Assembly: GCA_027067085.1 (NCBI GenBank) | Contig: JAMOMM010000404.1 | Span: 1-30,515 of the forward strand | Source: Hyphomicrobiales bacterium | GTDB taxonomy: Bacteria; Pseudomonadota; Alphaproteobacteria; Rhizobiales; Aestuariivirgaceae | Reading direction: 5' to 3' | DNA length: 30,515 nucleotides | Part shown: positions 1-7,725 of the stretch, piece by piece | Layout: every line of letters starts with the position of its first letter | How positions within the stretch are numbered: position 1 is the first letter of the stretch | Program-made: the position numbers and the translations under genes | The notes under the pieces: model-generated | What the model was told of the DNA's origin: nothing | The model's input: the letters and a program-made list of their open reading frames with translations, nothing else | Databases searched by the model: none

Positions 1-498
1 AATAAGGCCACTAGACCACTATTTGATATTGTTGATACGCCAACAAAAATGCTCGAACTGGGTGAAAATGCCCTCATTGACCATATCAAGACCATAGGGC
101 TTTACCGCACAAAGGCTAAGAATATTATGTCCATGGCACAGTCTTTAATCGAAAATCACAACGGCGTTGTACCCAATACAAGACCCGAACTTGAAGCGCT
201 AGCAGGCGTTGGTAGAAAAACAGCAAACGTCGTTCTTAATAACTGCTTTGGTCAGCCAACGATCGCCATAGACACGCATCTATTTCGCGTCAGTAACCGA
301 ACAGGCATGGCATTTGGTAAAACACCGTTGGCTGTGGAATTAGGGTTATTAAAAGTAATACCAGACCATTTCAAACTACATGCTCATCACTGGATGATTC
401 TGCATGGACGCTATATTTGTAAAGCCCGCAAACCAATGTGCTCTAAATGCTTGATTAACGATCTATGTACATTCCAGAAAAAAGAACTTTTAGATTAG
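1..498 (+). CDS. nth: Endonuclease III (DNA glycosylase/AP lyase), 5'-truncated by window edge
   Basis: Base-excision repair enzyme that removes oxidised pyrimidines and cleaves the abasic site. The reading frame is open from base 1, so the N-terminus lies upstream; 165 residues are visible against about 210-250 for the family. The helix-hairpin-helix motif GVGRKTANVVLN carries the catalytic lysine, and the following IAIDTHLFRV carries the catalytic aspartate. The C-terminus has the four-cysteine [4Fe-4S] loop in the standard spacing C-X6-C-X2-C-X5-C (CKARKPMCSKCLINDLC). The stop codon overlaps by 4 bp the stop of the convergent EI24-like gene. Family assignment is secure; the true start is not in the window. 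Confidence 0.96.
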   Translation, partial: NKATRPLFDIVDTPTKMLELGENALIDHIKTIGLYRTKAKNIMSMAQSLIENHNGVVPNTRPELEALAGVGRKTANVVLNNCFGQPTIAIDTHLFRVSNRTGMAFGKTPLAVELGLLKVIPDHFKLHAHHWMILHGRYICKARKPMCSKCLINDLCTFQKKELLD

Positions 499-1154
499 TT
501 TTCGCGCTGAATGGTTTTTACGATGTGAACAAAGTAGGCCGTTGAAAATATTGGGACAAGAATGTTCAATATTGGAATCATAGAAAGGCCTGCAGGGATA
601 AGACCTGCGGCAAAAATTCTGCCCATATAATATTTACGCATGGCATGGGCATCTCGAACAGGCATGTGGCGCATCGCTACCATTGTAAAATATTCACGAC
701 CCAATAAATATGCATTCGCCATAGCCATTAGGAAAATACCGATACCAAAAAATAGAGTTGGTAACAAAAATAAATTGACCACAAGAACCAGTAAACCAAA
801 TTGTAGCGAAATCATCAAACCGATCGCCAGCGAAATAGGTTTTCCAATAGGTTCATTGGGGTAATCTCGCATCTCAACTTTTTCGGCAATTTCATCTAGA
901 AATAGACCAGCAAAAACAGCAGTAACTGGTGCCATTAAAAAGAAAAATGCTGCAAATAACCCAAGACCAGTGGCAATAGCTAAAATGGTTTCTAACCACG
1001 GCCAAGGAAACGCCGCCATGATTGAAATCAACACTTCAAGCCCAACAAGAATCCCAATAAAGAGCAAAACAGTTAAACCGATAGATTTCCACAGCACGGT
1101 TCGAATGCGCGGTGCAAAAATATCTTCCAATGCTTTGATTGCTGCTGAAAACAC
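495..1154 (-). CDS. EI24/CysZ-like integral membrane protein
   Basis: A hydrophobic protein of about 219 residues with several long membrane segments, resembling the EI24 (CysZ-like) domain proteins that sit beside nth in Hyphomicrobiales. CysZ itself is a sulfate permease, but transport of sulfate here is not shown by the sequence. I choose a GTG start at 1152-1154: it has a strong Shine-Dalgarno GGAGG 7 nt upstream (1162-1166), and the protein then begins with FSAAIKALEDIF and RTVLWKSIGLT, as family members do. An ATG 54 bp further upstream (1208) is also in frame but lacks such a site. The gene converges on nth with a 4-bp overlap at the stops and is divergent from the PfkB kinase gene. 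Confidence 0.8.
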   Translation of the reverse strand: MFSAAIKALEDIFAPRIRTVLWKSIGLTVLLFIGILVGLEVLISIMAAFPWPWLETILAIATGLGLFAAFFFLMAPVTAVFAGLFLDEIAEKVEMRDYPNEPIGKPISLAIGLMISLQFGLLVLVVNLFLLPTLFFGIGIFLMAMANAYLLGREYFTMVAMRHMPVRDAHAMRKYYMGRIFAAGLIPAGLSMIPILNILVPIFSTAYFVHIVKTIQREN

Positions 1155-1346
1155 CAGTAGGCCTCCAAAAAACTCATTTACTTGCAAAATTACCTGACAA
1201 GAACTCAACGGGCTTTAAGTAAGCATGATTGTTTTAAATAACAAGGCCAACGCAGAATTGGCTATTGTTTTTCAAACCGCTTAGCCCTACTTTGACCGCG
1301 ATTTGAAACATTCTAGCGTTTATATTACGCTTTTCGGAGAAATAAA

Positions 1347-2339
1347 GTGACAAAACAATTTGATGTGCTGGGCATTGGCAATGCAATTGTCGATGTATTG
1401 AGCAAAGTCGAAGATCAGTTTTTGCTGACAAACGAAATTCCAAAAGGATCAATGCAAATAATCGATGAAAAAACTGCACAACACCTGTATTCGACAATGG
1501 GTGCTGGCATTGAAATTTCAGGGGGATCGGCAGCTAACACAGCCGTAGGTGTTGCCCAACTGGGTGGCCAAGCAGCGTTTTTTGGTAAAATAAAAACCGA
1601 CCAACTTGGGGAAGTTTTTCGCCATGACATCACGGCATCTAACGTCACGTTTCCAACTCAAGATGCAACAACTGGTCCAGAAACAGCACGGTCTTTCATC
1701 CTCGTCACACCAGATGGAGAGCGCACAATGAACACGTTCCTAGGGGCTTGTGTGGAGTTTGGACCACAAGACATTGATGTTGATACCGTTAAGGCATCAA
1801 AAGTGACGTATATGGAAGGGTTTTTATGGGACCCTGAGCAGGCAAAAAAAGCTTTTGTTAAAGCAGCGCAAATTGCTCGCGAAGCAAACCGTGATGTATC
1901 ACTTTCATTATCAGATTCTTTCTGCGTTGATCGCCATCGCGAAAGTTTTTTAGAACTTGTCAAACGTGACATTGATATATTGTTTGCCAATGAGGATGAG
2001 ATAAAATCTTTGTATCAAGTCGATACTTTTGATGATGCCCTGCAAGCCGTCCGTCAAGATTGTAAAATTGCCGCCCTTACACGCTCTTCTGCTGGCAGCG
2101 TTATTGTTTCTCCAAATGAAATTCATATTGTTGAAGCAGAAACAATTGATAAAGTCGTTGATACTACTGGTGCGGGCGATCTGTTTGCAGCAGGATTTCT
2201 GGCCGCTTACACAAAAAACAAAGACCTTGTTTCATGTGCGCGACTTGGCTCTATGGCCGCAGCCGAAGTCATCAGCCATATTGGCGCACGACCACAGGCA
2301 AATTTACTCGAAATGGCACAGGTAAAAGGCTTACTATAA
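1347..2339 (+). CDS. PfkB-family carbohydrate/adenosine-type kinase
   Basis: A 330-residue ribokinase-fold kinase that transfers phosphate from ATP to a sugar or nucleoside. The N-terminal GIGNAIVDVLSKVED (about 9-23) and GGSAANTAVGVAQLGG (59-74) form the substrate pocket region. DTTGAGD at 272-278 is PfkB signature 2, with D278 the expected catalytic base and the glycines the anion hole. Hyphomicrobial homologues next to nth are often annotated adenosine kinase; the substrate cannot be fixed by eye. The start is GTG at 1347, with CGGAGA 6 nt upstream. Its 3' end overlaps the convergent coaA by 6 bp, with no terminator between them. The 192-bp leader from the EI24-like start includes a weak hairpin near 1240-1269. 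Confidence 0.92.
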   Translation: MTKQFDVLGIGNAIVDVLSKVEDQFLLTNEIPKGSMQIIDEKTAQHLYSTMGAGIEISGGSAANTAVGVAQLGGQAAFFGKIKTDQLGEVFRHDITASNVTFPTQDATTGPETARSFILVTPDGERTMNTFLGACVEFGPQDIDVDTVKASKVTYMEGFLWDPEQAKKAFVKAAQIAREANRDVSLSLSDSFCVDRHRESFLELVKRDIDILFANEDEIKSLYQVDTFDDALQAVRQDCKIAALTRSSAGSVIVSPNEIHIVEAETIDKVVDTTGAGDLFAAGFLAAYTKNKDLVSCARLGSMAAAEVISHIGARPQANLLEMAQVKGLL

Positions 2340-3281
2340 TTTACGAAGTGCCACCGAACTGATCCGATGATCTGCTTCCTTGCGGATTATCAGATCGGCG
2401 CGATGTCTCGTCGGCAAAACATTTTCTCGTAAATTTACCAGATTGATTGTCTCCCAAATCCGGTTGGCGGTTTCGCGGGTTTCTACATCATCGAGACTGG
2501 CGTAGCGATGAAAGTATGATCGCTTGTCTTGAAAAGCTGAATCGCGCAAAGAGAAGAATCTATCGATGTACCATTTTCGCAAAATTTCTTCATCTGCATC
2601 GATGTAAATCGAAAAATCAAAGTAATCTGATACATAGGGTATGGCTTTACCGTCGCGCGGCAGACTACCCGTTTGCAAAACAGTTAGACCTTCGACAATC
2701 AGTATGTCTGGTTGAGAAACCGTTATCGATTTACCTGTCACCACATCATAAGATAAATGGGAGTAAACTGGGGCTGAAACGTTGGCTTTTCCAGCTTTAA
2801 TATCAGAAAGAAACTCCAACAAAAGCGGGAGGTTATAGCTTTCTGGAAAACCTTTGCGCCCCATGATGCCTTCACGTTCAAGCTGATCATTAGGTAACAG
2901 AAATCCATCTGTTGGCACCAGTCCAACCTTTGGATGATTAGGCCAACGCGCGAGTAGCGTTTTCAAAATGCGTGCAGTCGTACTTTTCCCGACGGCTACC
3001 GACCCAGCCATACCAATGATATAAGGAACCTTTTGACCTTTGATATGAGAAAACTTTTTGGTTGCATCAAATAGCTTTTGAGTCGCTGCAACATATAAAT
3101 TCAACAAACGAGACAATGGCAAATAAATTGCTACAACTTCATCAAGGTCAACGCGATCATTAAGCCCGCGTAACTCATTCAATTCTTCAGCGGTCAATGT
3201 TAACGGGGTATCATCGCGCAATTTGGCCCATTCTTCTCGTGAGAATTTTCGATACGGTGAAGGAGGGGCAATGTTCGGCAT
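2334..3281 (-). CDS. coaA: Type I (bacterial) pantothenate kinase
   Basis: Catalyses ATP-dependent phosphorylation of pantothenate, the first and controlling step of coenzyme A synthesis. With the start at 3281 the protein is 315 residues, matching the roughly 316 of E. coli CoaA, and begins MPNIAPPSPYRKFSREEW, aligning with the family N-terminus. An in-frame upstream ATG at 3332 would overlap hisE and add 17 residues with no family counterpart. The Walker A motif GSVAVGKST is at 93-101, followed by PTDGFL. It lies 13 bp behind hisE, as the last gene of the his operon, a typical Hyphomicrobiales arrangement. The 3' end overlaps the convergent PfkB gene by 6 bp. Confidence 0.95.
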   Translation of the reverse strand: MPNIAPPSPYRKFSREEWAKLRDDTPLTLTAEELNELRGLNDRVDLDEVVAIYLPLSRLLNLYVAATQKLFDATKKFSHIKGQKVPYIIGMAGSVAVGKSTTARILKTLLARWPNHPKVGLVPTDGFLLPNDQLEREGIMGRKGFPESYNLPLLLEFLSDIKAGKANVSAPVYSHLSYDVVTGKSITVSQPDILIVEGLTVLQTGSLPRDGKAIPYVSDYFDFSIYIDADEEILRKWYIDRFFSLRDSAFQDKRSYFHRYASLDDVETRETANRIWETINLVNLRENVLPTRHRADLIIRKEADHRISSVALRKL

Positions 3282-3294
3282 TGAGTAAACTAAC

Positions 3295-3654
3295 CTATTT
3301 TTCTGCTCTAGAAGCTTTTTCCTGCAAACCACTTTGACCAGTGCGCTTGGAAAGTTCTGTCATTACATCACTTAAATTTACATCGCATGATTTAAGCAAA
3401 ACCAATAAATGATACAAAACATCGCCAGCTTCAGAAACGATGTGTTTTTTGTCGCTACCAACACTGGCAAGGGCTATTTCAAAGGCTTCTTCACCAAACT
3501 TTTTTGCGCAGTGGTCTTTTCCCGCCGCTAAAAGTTTTGCGGTATAAGAAGTATCACCACTTTGAGAACTTCTTTGCTCAATCGTATTCATGAGATCGGC
3601 AAGGACTTGCACTTGGTGTTCATTGCGCACTTGGTTTGGATCGTGTTGTGTCAT
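3295..3654 (-). CDS. hisE: Phosphoribosyl-ATP pyrophosphohydrolase
   Basis: Second step of histidine synthesis: hydrolyses PR-ATP to PR-AMP and pyrophosphate. At 119 residues it is the stand-alone alpha-helical MazG-like form, not fused to HisI. The metal-binding acidic helices are visible as GEEAFEIALAS and VSEAGDVLYHLLVLL, and the C-terminus ends QSGLQEKASRAEK, near the family pattern. A Shine-Dalgarno AGGAC (3664-3668) precedes the ATG by 9 nt. About 21 residues before the first conserved block have no obvious family match, so a later start at an internal Met is possible. It lies 28 bp after hisF and 13 bp before coaA, cotranscribed with both. Confidence 0.94.
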   Translation of the reverse strand: MTQHDPNQVRNEHQVQVLADLMNTIEQRSSQSGDTSYTAKLLAAGKDHCAKKFGEEAFEIALASVGSDKKHIVSEAGDVLYHLLVLLKSCDVNLSDVMTELSKRTGQSGLQEKASRAEK

Positions 3655-3682
3655 TGTGGCTTTGTCCTATCAATTGTCTCGA

Positions 3683-4456
3683 TCAGTCTAGGCGAACAGG
3701 CACACCTTTGTCTGCCATATAGGTTTTTGCTTCTTTAATTGTATACGTCCCAAAGTGGAAAATAGACGCGGCTAAAACACCCGTTGCGTGGCCACTTTTT
3801 ACACCTTCAACAAGGTGATCGAGGTTGCCAACACCACCACTTGCAATAACTGGCACGCGAACAGCATCGGTAATCGCCCGCGTGAGTGGAATATTAAACC
3901 CTTGACCAGTGCCGTCGCGATCCATTGATGTCAGTAAAATTTCACCTGCGCCAAGGCCTACCATTTTTTTAGCAAACTCTACTGCGTCTATTCCGGTTTT
4001 TTCACGCCCGCCATGGGTGAAAATTTCCCATCGTGGAGTTTCATCTGGTTCAGACACTGTTTTTGCATCAATGGCTACAACAATACATTGGCTGCCAAAT
4101 TTATCTGATGTTTGTTTAATTAACTCTGGGTTTTTGACTGCAGATGTATTGATTGAAATTTTATCTGCTCCCGCCAGTAAAAGTTTACGCACATCATCAA
4201 CACAGCGCACGCCACCACCAACCGTTAAGGGCATGAAGCATTGTTCTGCAGTCTCGCGGACAACGTCAAAAATTATTGCTCTATCTTCATGACTGGCGGT
4301 AATATCTAAAAAACACAGCTCATCAGCACCTGCTGCATCATAAGCTTTGGCGATTTGAACAGGATCACCCGCATCGCGCAAATTAACAAAATTTGTACCC
4401 TTAACGACGCGGCCGTCTTTAACATCAAGGCAAGGAATTATTCGTGCTTTAAGCAT
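3683..4456 (-). CDS. hisF: Imidazole glycerol phosphate synthase, cyclase subunit
   Basis: Cyclase half of IGP synthase; it uses ammonia from HisH to turn PRFAR into IGP and AICAR. With the start at 4456 it is 257 residues, the usual HisF length, and opens MLKARIIPCLDVKDGRVVKG. An upstream ATG at 4480 adds eight atypical residues. Catalytic aspartates are D11 (CLDVKDG) and D130 (VVAIDAK); the phosphate-binding loops of the (beta-alpha)8 barrel appear as TVGGGVR and VIASGGVGN, and TSMDRDGTGQG precedes the second loop. It overlaps the end of hisA by 8 bp, so the two are probably translationally coupled. HisH, its partner, is encoded two genes upstream. Confidence 0.97.
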   Translation of the reverse strand: MLKARIIPCLDVKDGRVVKGTNFVNLRDAGDPVQIAKAYDAAGADELCFLDITASHEDRAIIFDVVRETAEQCFMPLTVGGGVRCVDDVRKLLLAGADKISINTSAVKNPELIKQTSDKFGSQCIVVAIDAKTVSEPDETPRWEIFTHGGREKTGIDAVEFAKKMVGLGAGEILLTSMDRDGTGQGFNIPLTRAITDAVRVPVIASGGVGNLDHLVEGVKSGHATGVLAASIFHFGTYTIKEAKTYMADKGVPVRLD

Positions 4457-5195
4457 TTGGTTTTGCCTTAGCTTTTGCAATTAAATCCAAAGCTTCAGTT
4501 GCATCTAGACGTCCATCATATAATGCTCGGCCAGAAATCGCGCCTTCAAAAATGGCGCAATCAGGTTCAAGTAAACGTTTGATGTCATCAATGGAGGCAA
4601 GGCCACCGCTAGCGATGACGGGAATAGAAGTTGAACGTGCAAGCTCTAGTGTTGAGTCAATATTTAACCCTGTTAAAATACCATCGCGATCAACATCTGT
4701 GTAAATGATTGTCGTTACACCAGCATCTTCAAACTTGGCTGCCATATCTATAATTGTGAGCTCAGAGGTTTCTGCCCAACCCTCAACCGCAACTTTACCG
4801 CCCTTTGCATCAATTCCTACAGCAATACGGCCAGGAAATTTTTTACATGCTTGCCGCACTAGTTCGGGATCTCTAACAGCAATTGTTCCCAAAATTACCC
4901 GCGTAATCCCCTTATCTAGCCACATCTCAATTGTTTCGATGTCACGAATGCCTCCACCAAGTTGAGTGGGTAACTTTGTTGCACCGAGAATTTCTTCAAC
5001 AGCCTGTCCATTTACTGGCCTGCCTGCAAACGCACCATTCAGGTCGACCAAATGTAAAAATTCAAAACCTTGATCTTCAAATGATTTCGCTTGCGCGCCA
5101 GGACTGTCATTGAAAACAGTAACCTGTTCCATGTCACCCAGTTTTAACCGCACACATTGTCCGTCTTTTAGATCAATTGCAGGAAACAAAATCAT
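4449..5195 (-). CDS. hisA: ProFAR isomerase (HisA)
   Basis: Isomerises ProFAR to PRFAR in histidine synthesis. It is a 248-residue (beta-alpha)8 barrel related to HisF. The sequence opens MILFPAIDLKDGQCVRL; D8 is the expected catalytic base and D129 or D169 (in IAVGIDA and TDVDRDG) the acid region. Phosphate-binding loops are QLGGGIRD and VIASGGLAS. Two adjacent ATG codons occur at 5198 and 5195. The second fits the family N-terminus and gives better spacing to GAAAGA, but the first differs by only one residue. It lies about 24 bp behind hisH and overlaps hisF by 8 bp. Confidence 0.97.
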   Translation of the reverse strand: MILFPAIDLKDGQCVRLKLGDMEQVTVFNDSPGAQAKSFEDQGFEFLHLVDLNGAFAGRPVNGQAVEEILGATKLPTQLGGGIRDIETIEMWLDKGITRVILGTIAVRDPELVRQACKKFPGRIAVGIDAKGGKVAVEGWAETSELTIIDMAAKFEDAGVTTIIYTDVDRDGILTGLNIDSTLELARSTSIPVIASGGLASIDDIKRLLEPDCAIFEGAISGRALYDGRLDATEALDLIAKAKAKPNA

Positions 5196-5219
5196 CATCG
5201 TTCTTTCAGAATTTAAAGG

Positions 5220-5870
5220 TTAAGGTGTCCATTTAAGGAAATTTGATATTAGGGCCAATCCAAGCTTTTGGCTTTTTTCTGGATGAAATTGCGTGCCGAT
5301 CATATTATCACGCGCGACAATTGCTGTGACAGCTTGACCATAGTCTGCGGTAGCTATTTTTTCTTCCAGATTAAATGGCGCAAGATGATAGGAATGAACG
5401 AAATAGGCATGAAGCCCTTGCCCTCCTGTTTCAATGCCCTCCAAAACAGGATGTGATTGCACAGCGTCCAATGTATTCCAACCCATATGAGGAATTTTTA
5501 GCTGTGGGTCATTTGGTTCAATCTTACAAACCTCGCCTTTAATCCATCCAAAGCCAGTAGTTTCTTCACCTTCAAGTCCGCGCGTCGCCATTAACTGCAT
5601 ACCAACGCAAATGCCTAAAAAAGGTTTGCCAGCTTGGATCACTTGCTCCTGCAAAGTTTCCCACATATCTGGGAGAGCTTTTAATCCATCACGGCAATCT
5701 TTAAATGCACCGACCCCTGGTAAAACAATTCGATCTGCTGACCTAACCATTTTGGCACAATTTGTAAGCTCAACACTACCCTTTAAGCCACCATCATTAA
5801 GCGCGCGCTCAAACGACTTTTCTGCGGAACGTAAATTTCCCGAACCATAATCAATTATAACTGTTTTCAC
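5220..5870 (-). CDS. hisH: Imidazole glycerol phosphate synthase, glutaminase subunit
   Basis: Class I glutamine amidotransferase that hydrolyses glutamine and channels ammonia to HisF. At 216 residues it has normal length. It begins MKTVIIDYGSGNLRS, and the catalytic triad is C88 in the nucleophile elbow GICVGMQL with H196 and E198 in QFHPEKSQ. The oxyanion strand motif PGVGAF is at about 51-56. Its ATG overlaps the stop of the upstream DUF2628 gene by 4 bp (ATGA type), a sign of coupled translation. All expected residues are present. Confidence 0.97.
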   Translation of the reverse strand: MKTVIIDYGSGNLRSAEKSFERALNDGGLKGSVELTNCAKMVRSADRIVLPGVGAFKDCRDGLKALPDMWETLQEQVIQAGKPFLGICVGMQLMATRGLEGEETTGFGWIKGEVCKIEPNDPQLKIPHMGWNTLDAVQSHPVLEGIETGGQGLHAYFVHSYHLAPFNLEEKIATADYGQAVTAIVARDNMIGTQFHPEKSQKLGLALISNFLKWTP

Positions 5871-6304
5871 GATACTGTCTCTGTAAACTCTGCCTCACCA
5901 GCACGGCGCGAAAATGCTCGCCCACTGGTCACATATGAGAAAAATCTGTGTTCTGCCGCTATCATATCTCGCGCCGCAACGGTTAGTTTTTGACGATAGC
6001 GTTGGCGATTTAAACTCCAACGATGAATGTCATTACCTTCAAACCCAAGGATAATATTTCCAGTTATTTTCATAGTCGTTAAAATTTCGCTAGGCATATC
6101 GGCCCAATAAACCAACGCAATCAATGCTGCTTGAATAACCAGATAAATTGCAAAAACAAGCCACATTTTTTTAGCTAAAAACCAAACCGTCGGCACAAAT
6201 AATGCCAACCAATTAAAACCGTCTTTTACCAACACAACGTCTTCAGCCATGCCAGTCAAACTGTTTTCTGCTTCTTGCCTATAATGGACAGTATAAAGGT
6301 TCAT
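5867..6304 (-). CDS. DUF2628 family membrane protein in his operon
   Basis: A 145-residue protein of unknown function, matching the DUF2628 pattern: an N-terminal VKDGFNWLALFVPTVWFL segment, two hydrophobic helices at roughly residues 30-70, then GFEGNDIHRWSL and NRQRYRQ, followed by a soluble tail. It probably sits in the inner membrane with a short C-terminal cytoplasmic region; that topology is inferred. The gene is embedded between hisB and hisH and overlaps hisH by 4 bp. The same placement is familiar in Hyphomicrobiales, so the association is old, but no enzymatic motif links it to histidine synthesis. Confidence 0.88.
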   Translation of the reverse strand: MNLYTVHYRQEAENSLTGMAEDVVLVKDGFNWLALFVPTVWFLAKKMWLVFAIYLVIQAALIALVYWADMPSEILTTMKITGNIILGFEGNDIHRWSLNRQRYRQKLTVAARDMIAAEHRFFSYVTSGRAFSRRAGEAEFTETVS

Positions 6305-6327
6305 CTTATTCTACCTAAAAGGACTGA

Positions 6328-6344
6328 AAAGGCTCAAAGCCTTT
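6328..6344 (-). terminator. Short hairpin after hisB, possible weak terminator or attenuator
   Basis: Just past the hisB stop, read on the minus strand, AAAGGCT-TTG-AGCCTTT forms a 7-bp stem with a 3-nt loop, followed by a few T residues. It lies in the 46-bp gap between hisB and the DUF2628 gene. It could trim or partly terminate the transcript, or protect a processed 3' end. The U tract is short, so strong termination is unlikely and the operon probably reads through. Confidence 0.35.
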
Positions 6345-6350
6345 AACGAG

Positions 6351-6944
6351 TTAGCCGCTAAGCGAACCTTTTGTTGAGGGAATAACATCGGCTTGGCGTG
6401 GATCAATCTCTACTGCTTGGCGCAACGCTCTGGCTAAGCCTTTGAAACAGCTTTCAGCAATGTGGTGGTTATTGTCGCCATAAAGTGCCTCAACATGAAG
6501 AGTAATCCCTGCATTTTGAGCAAATGCTTGAAACCATTCTCTAAATAACTCGGTATCAAAGTCGCCAACTTTTGGTTGAGAAAATGATGCTTTCCATATT
6601 AGGAATGGGCGGCCAGAAATATCAAGCGCGATACGTACAAGGGTTTCATCCATTGGCAAATAAGCGCTGGCATATCGTCCAATACCTCGGCGATCCCCCA
6701 ATGCTTTGGCAATAGCTTGACCAATCGCAATGCCGCAATCTTCTGTTGTGTGATGCATATCGATATGAAGATCACCTTTGGCTTGCAAGGTAATATCAAT
6801 TAACGAGTGTTTGGATAACTGCTCAAGCATATGATCGAGAAACCCAATACCCGTATCGATATTAAAGCTGCCAGTTCCATCCAAATTAACCTCAACCGCA
6901 ATGGCAGTTTCATTGGTTTTTCGTTCTACTTTTGCCGTGCGCAT
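6351..6944 (-). CDS. hisB: Imidazoleglycerol-phosphate dehydratase
   Basis: Dehydrates IGP to imidazole acetol phosphate, using manganese. It is the monofunctional form (197 residues), not fused to the histidinol-phosphatase domain seen in enterics. The metal-binding repeats are HHTTED at 64-69 and DNNHHIAES at 157-165, and FLDHML (35-40) contributes to the first half-domain. It is the first gene of the minus-strand his-coaA operon and is divergent from hslV across a 199-bp gap that must hold promoters for both. The start MRTAKVERKTNET fits the family. Confidence 0.97.
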   Translation of the reverse strand: MRTAKVERKTNETAIAVEVNLDGTGSFNIDTGIGFLDHMLEQLSKHSLIDITLQAKGDLHIDMHHTTEDCGIAIGQAIAKALGDRRGIGRYASAYLPMDETLVRIALDISGRPFLIWKASFSQPKVGDFDTELFREWFQAFAQNAGITLHVEALYGDNNHHIAESCFKGLARALRQAVEIDPRQADVIPSTKGSLSG

Positions 6945-7086
6945 TGATTTTACATCCCTTAAAGCACATTTAGACTACACAAACTTTATTGCCTTTTAGC
7001 AGGTCTTTGCCGTATCGCCAATGTTTGTATTCAGCTAACAAATTGATTGTCACTATAGCCTTTTACATAACAAACTTTTATTTACT

Positions 7087-7101
7087 TTAAATCGCGATTA
7101 A
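7087..7101. promoter_or_regulatory. TTAA-N7-TTAA motif (CtrA-like) in hisB/hslV divergent region
   Basis: TTAA-ATCGCGA-TTAA matches the full CtrA recognition pattern of alphaproteobacteria and contains the perfect 10-bp palindrome AATCGCGATT. It lies 42 bp before the hslV start. In DNA this AT-rich a few such matches are expected in 30 kb by chance, so the call is weak; the extra dyad symmetry could equally suit another regulator. Confidence 0.2.
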
Positions 7102-7143
7102 AATTCTTACATTAAGTGAAACATATCACTTTAGGGTATTCTC

Positions 7144-7701
7144 ATGAGTTCAAATGCAAATATAGAACAATGGCACGGCACGACCATTCTCACTGTCCGA
7201 AAAGAAGGAAAAGTGGTCATTGCTGGAGATGGGCAAGTTAGCCTTGCCAATACAGTTATAAAATCTAACGCGCGCAAAGTACGTCCATTAGGTACAAGCG
7301 GGGTTGTGGCGGGGTTTGCAGGGGCAACTGCTGACGCAATGACCTTGTTTGAACGGCTAGAGTCTAAACTTGAGCAACATCCGGGCCAATTGACCAGAGC
7401 TTGTGTCGAGTTAGCAAAAGACTGGCGTACTGATCGATACTTGCGCAAACTTGAAGCCATGATGATTGTGGTTGACCAAGATGTGTCCTTAGTTTTAACG
7501 GGAACTGGTGATGTATTGGAACCAGAAGGCGGCGTTATTGGGATCGGATCTGGTGGCAATTATGCATTGGCAGCAGCTCGTGCCTTGATGGAAACAGATT
7601 ATGATGCTGAAACCATTGCAAAAAAGGCGATGGCAATCGCCGCAGAAATATGCGTCTTCACAAATGGCAATTTGACCATTGAAACAATAGATGCTGATTA
7701 A
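7144..7701 (+). CDS. hslV: HslV (ClpQ) peptidase subunit of HslUV protease
   Basis: Proteolytic core of the ATP-dependent HslUV protease, a double hexameric ring of threonine peptidases in the cytoplasm. At 185 residues, the catalytic threonine is T13 in HGTTILTVRK, so a 12-residue propeptide must be removed; E. coli HslV loses only the initiator Met, but longer leaders are usual in alphaproteobacteria. The core AGDGQVSL and the nucleophile-region lysine in ARKVR follow, and the C-terminal VFTNGNLTIE is typical. AGGG precedes the ATG by about 8 nt. hslU follows after 24 bp, so the two subunits are cotranscribed. Confidence 0.97.
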   Translation: MSSNANIEQWHGTTILTVRKEGKVVIAGDGQVSLANTVIKSNARKVRPLGTSGVVAGFAGATADAMTLFERLESKLEQHPGQLTRACVELAKDWRTDRYLRKLEAMMIVVDQDVSLVLTGTGDVLEPEGGVIGIGSGGNYALAAARALMETDYDAETIAKKAMAIAAEICVFTNGNLTIETIDAD

Positions 7702-7725
7702 ATTTATAAATTGAAAGAATTCTGA

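Noticed and set aside
640..1197. Open frames antisense to the EI24-like gene
   Set aside because: Shadow frames with no family resemblance; the opposite strand is clearly coding.
1240..1269. Hairpin AACAA-GCCAA / TTGGC-TTGTT in the PfkB leader, considered as terminator or riboswitch
   Set aside because: The stem is broken by unpaired bases, it lies between divergent genes, and no known riboswitch pattern was seen.
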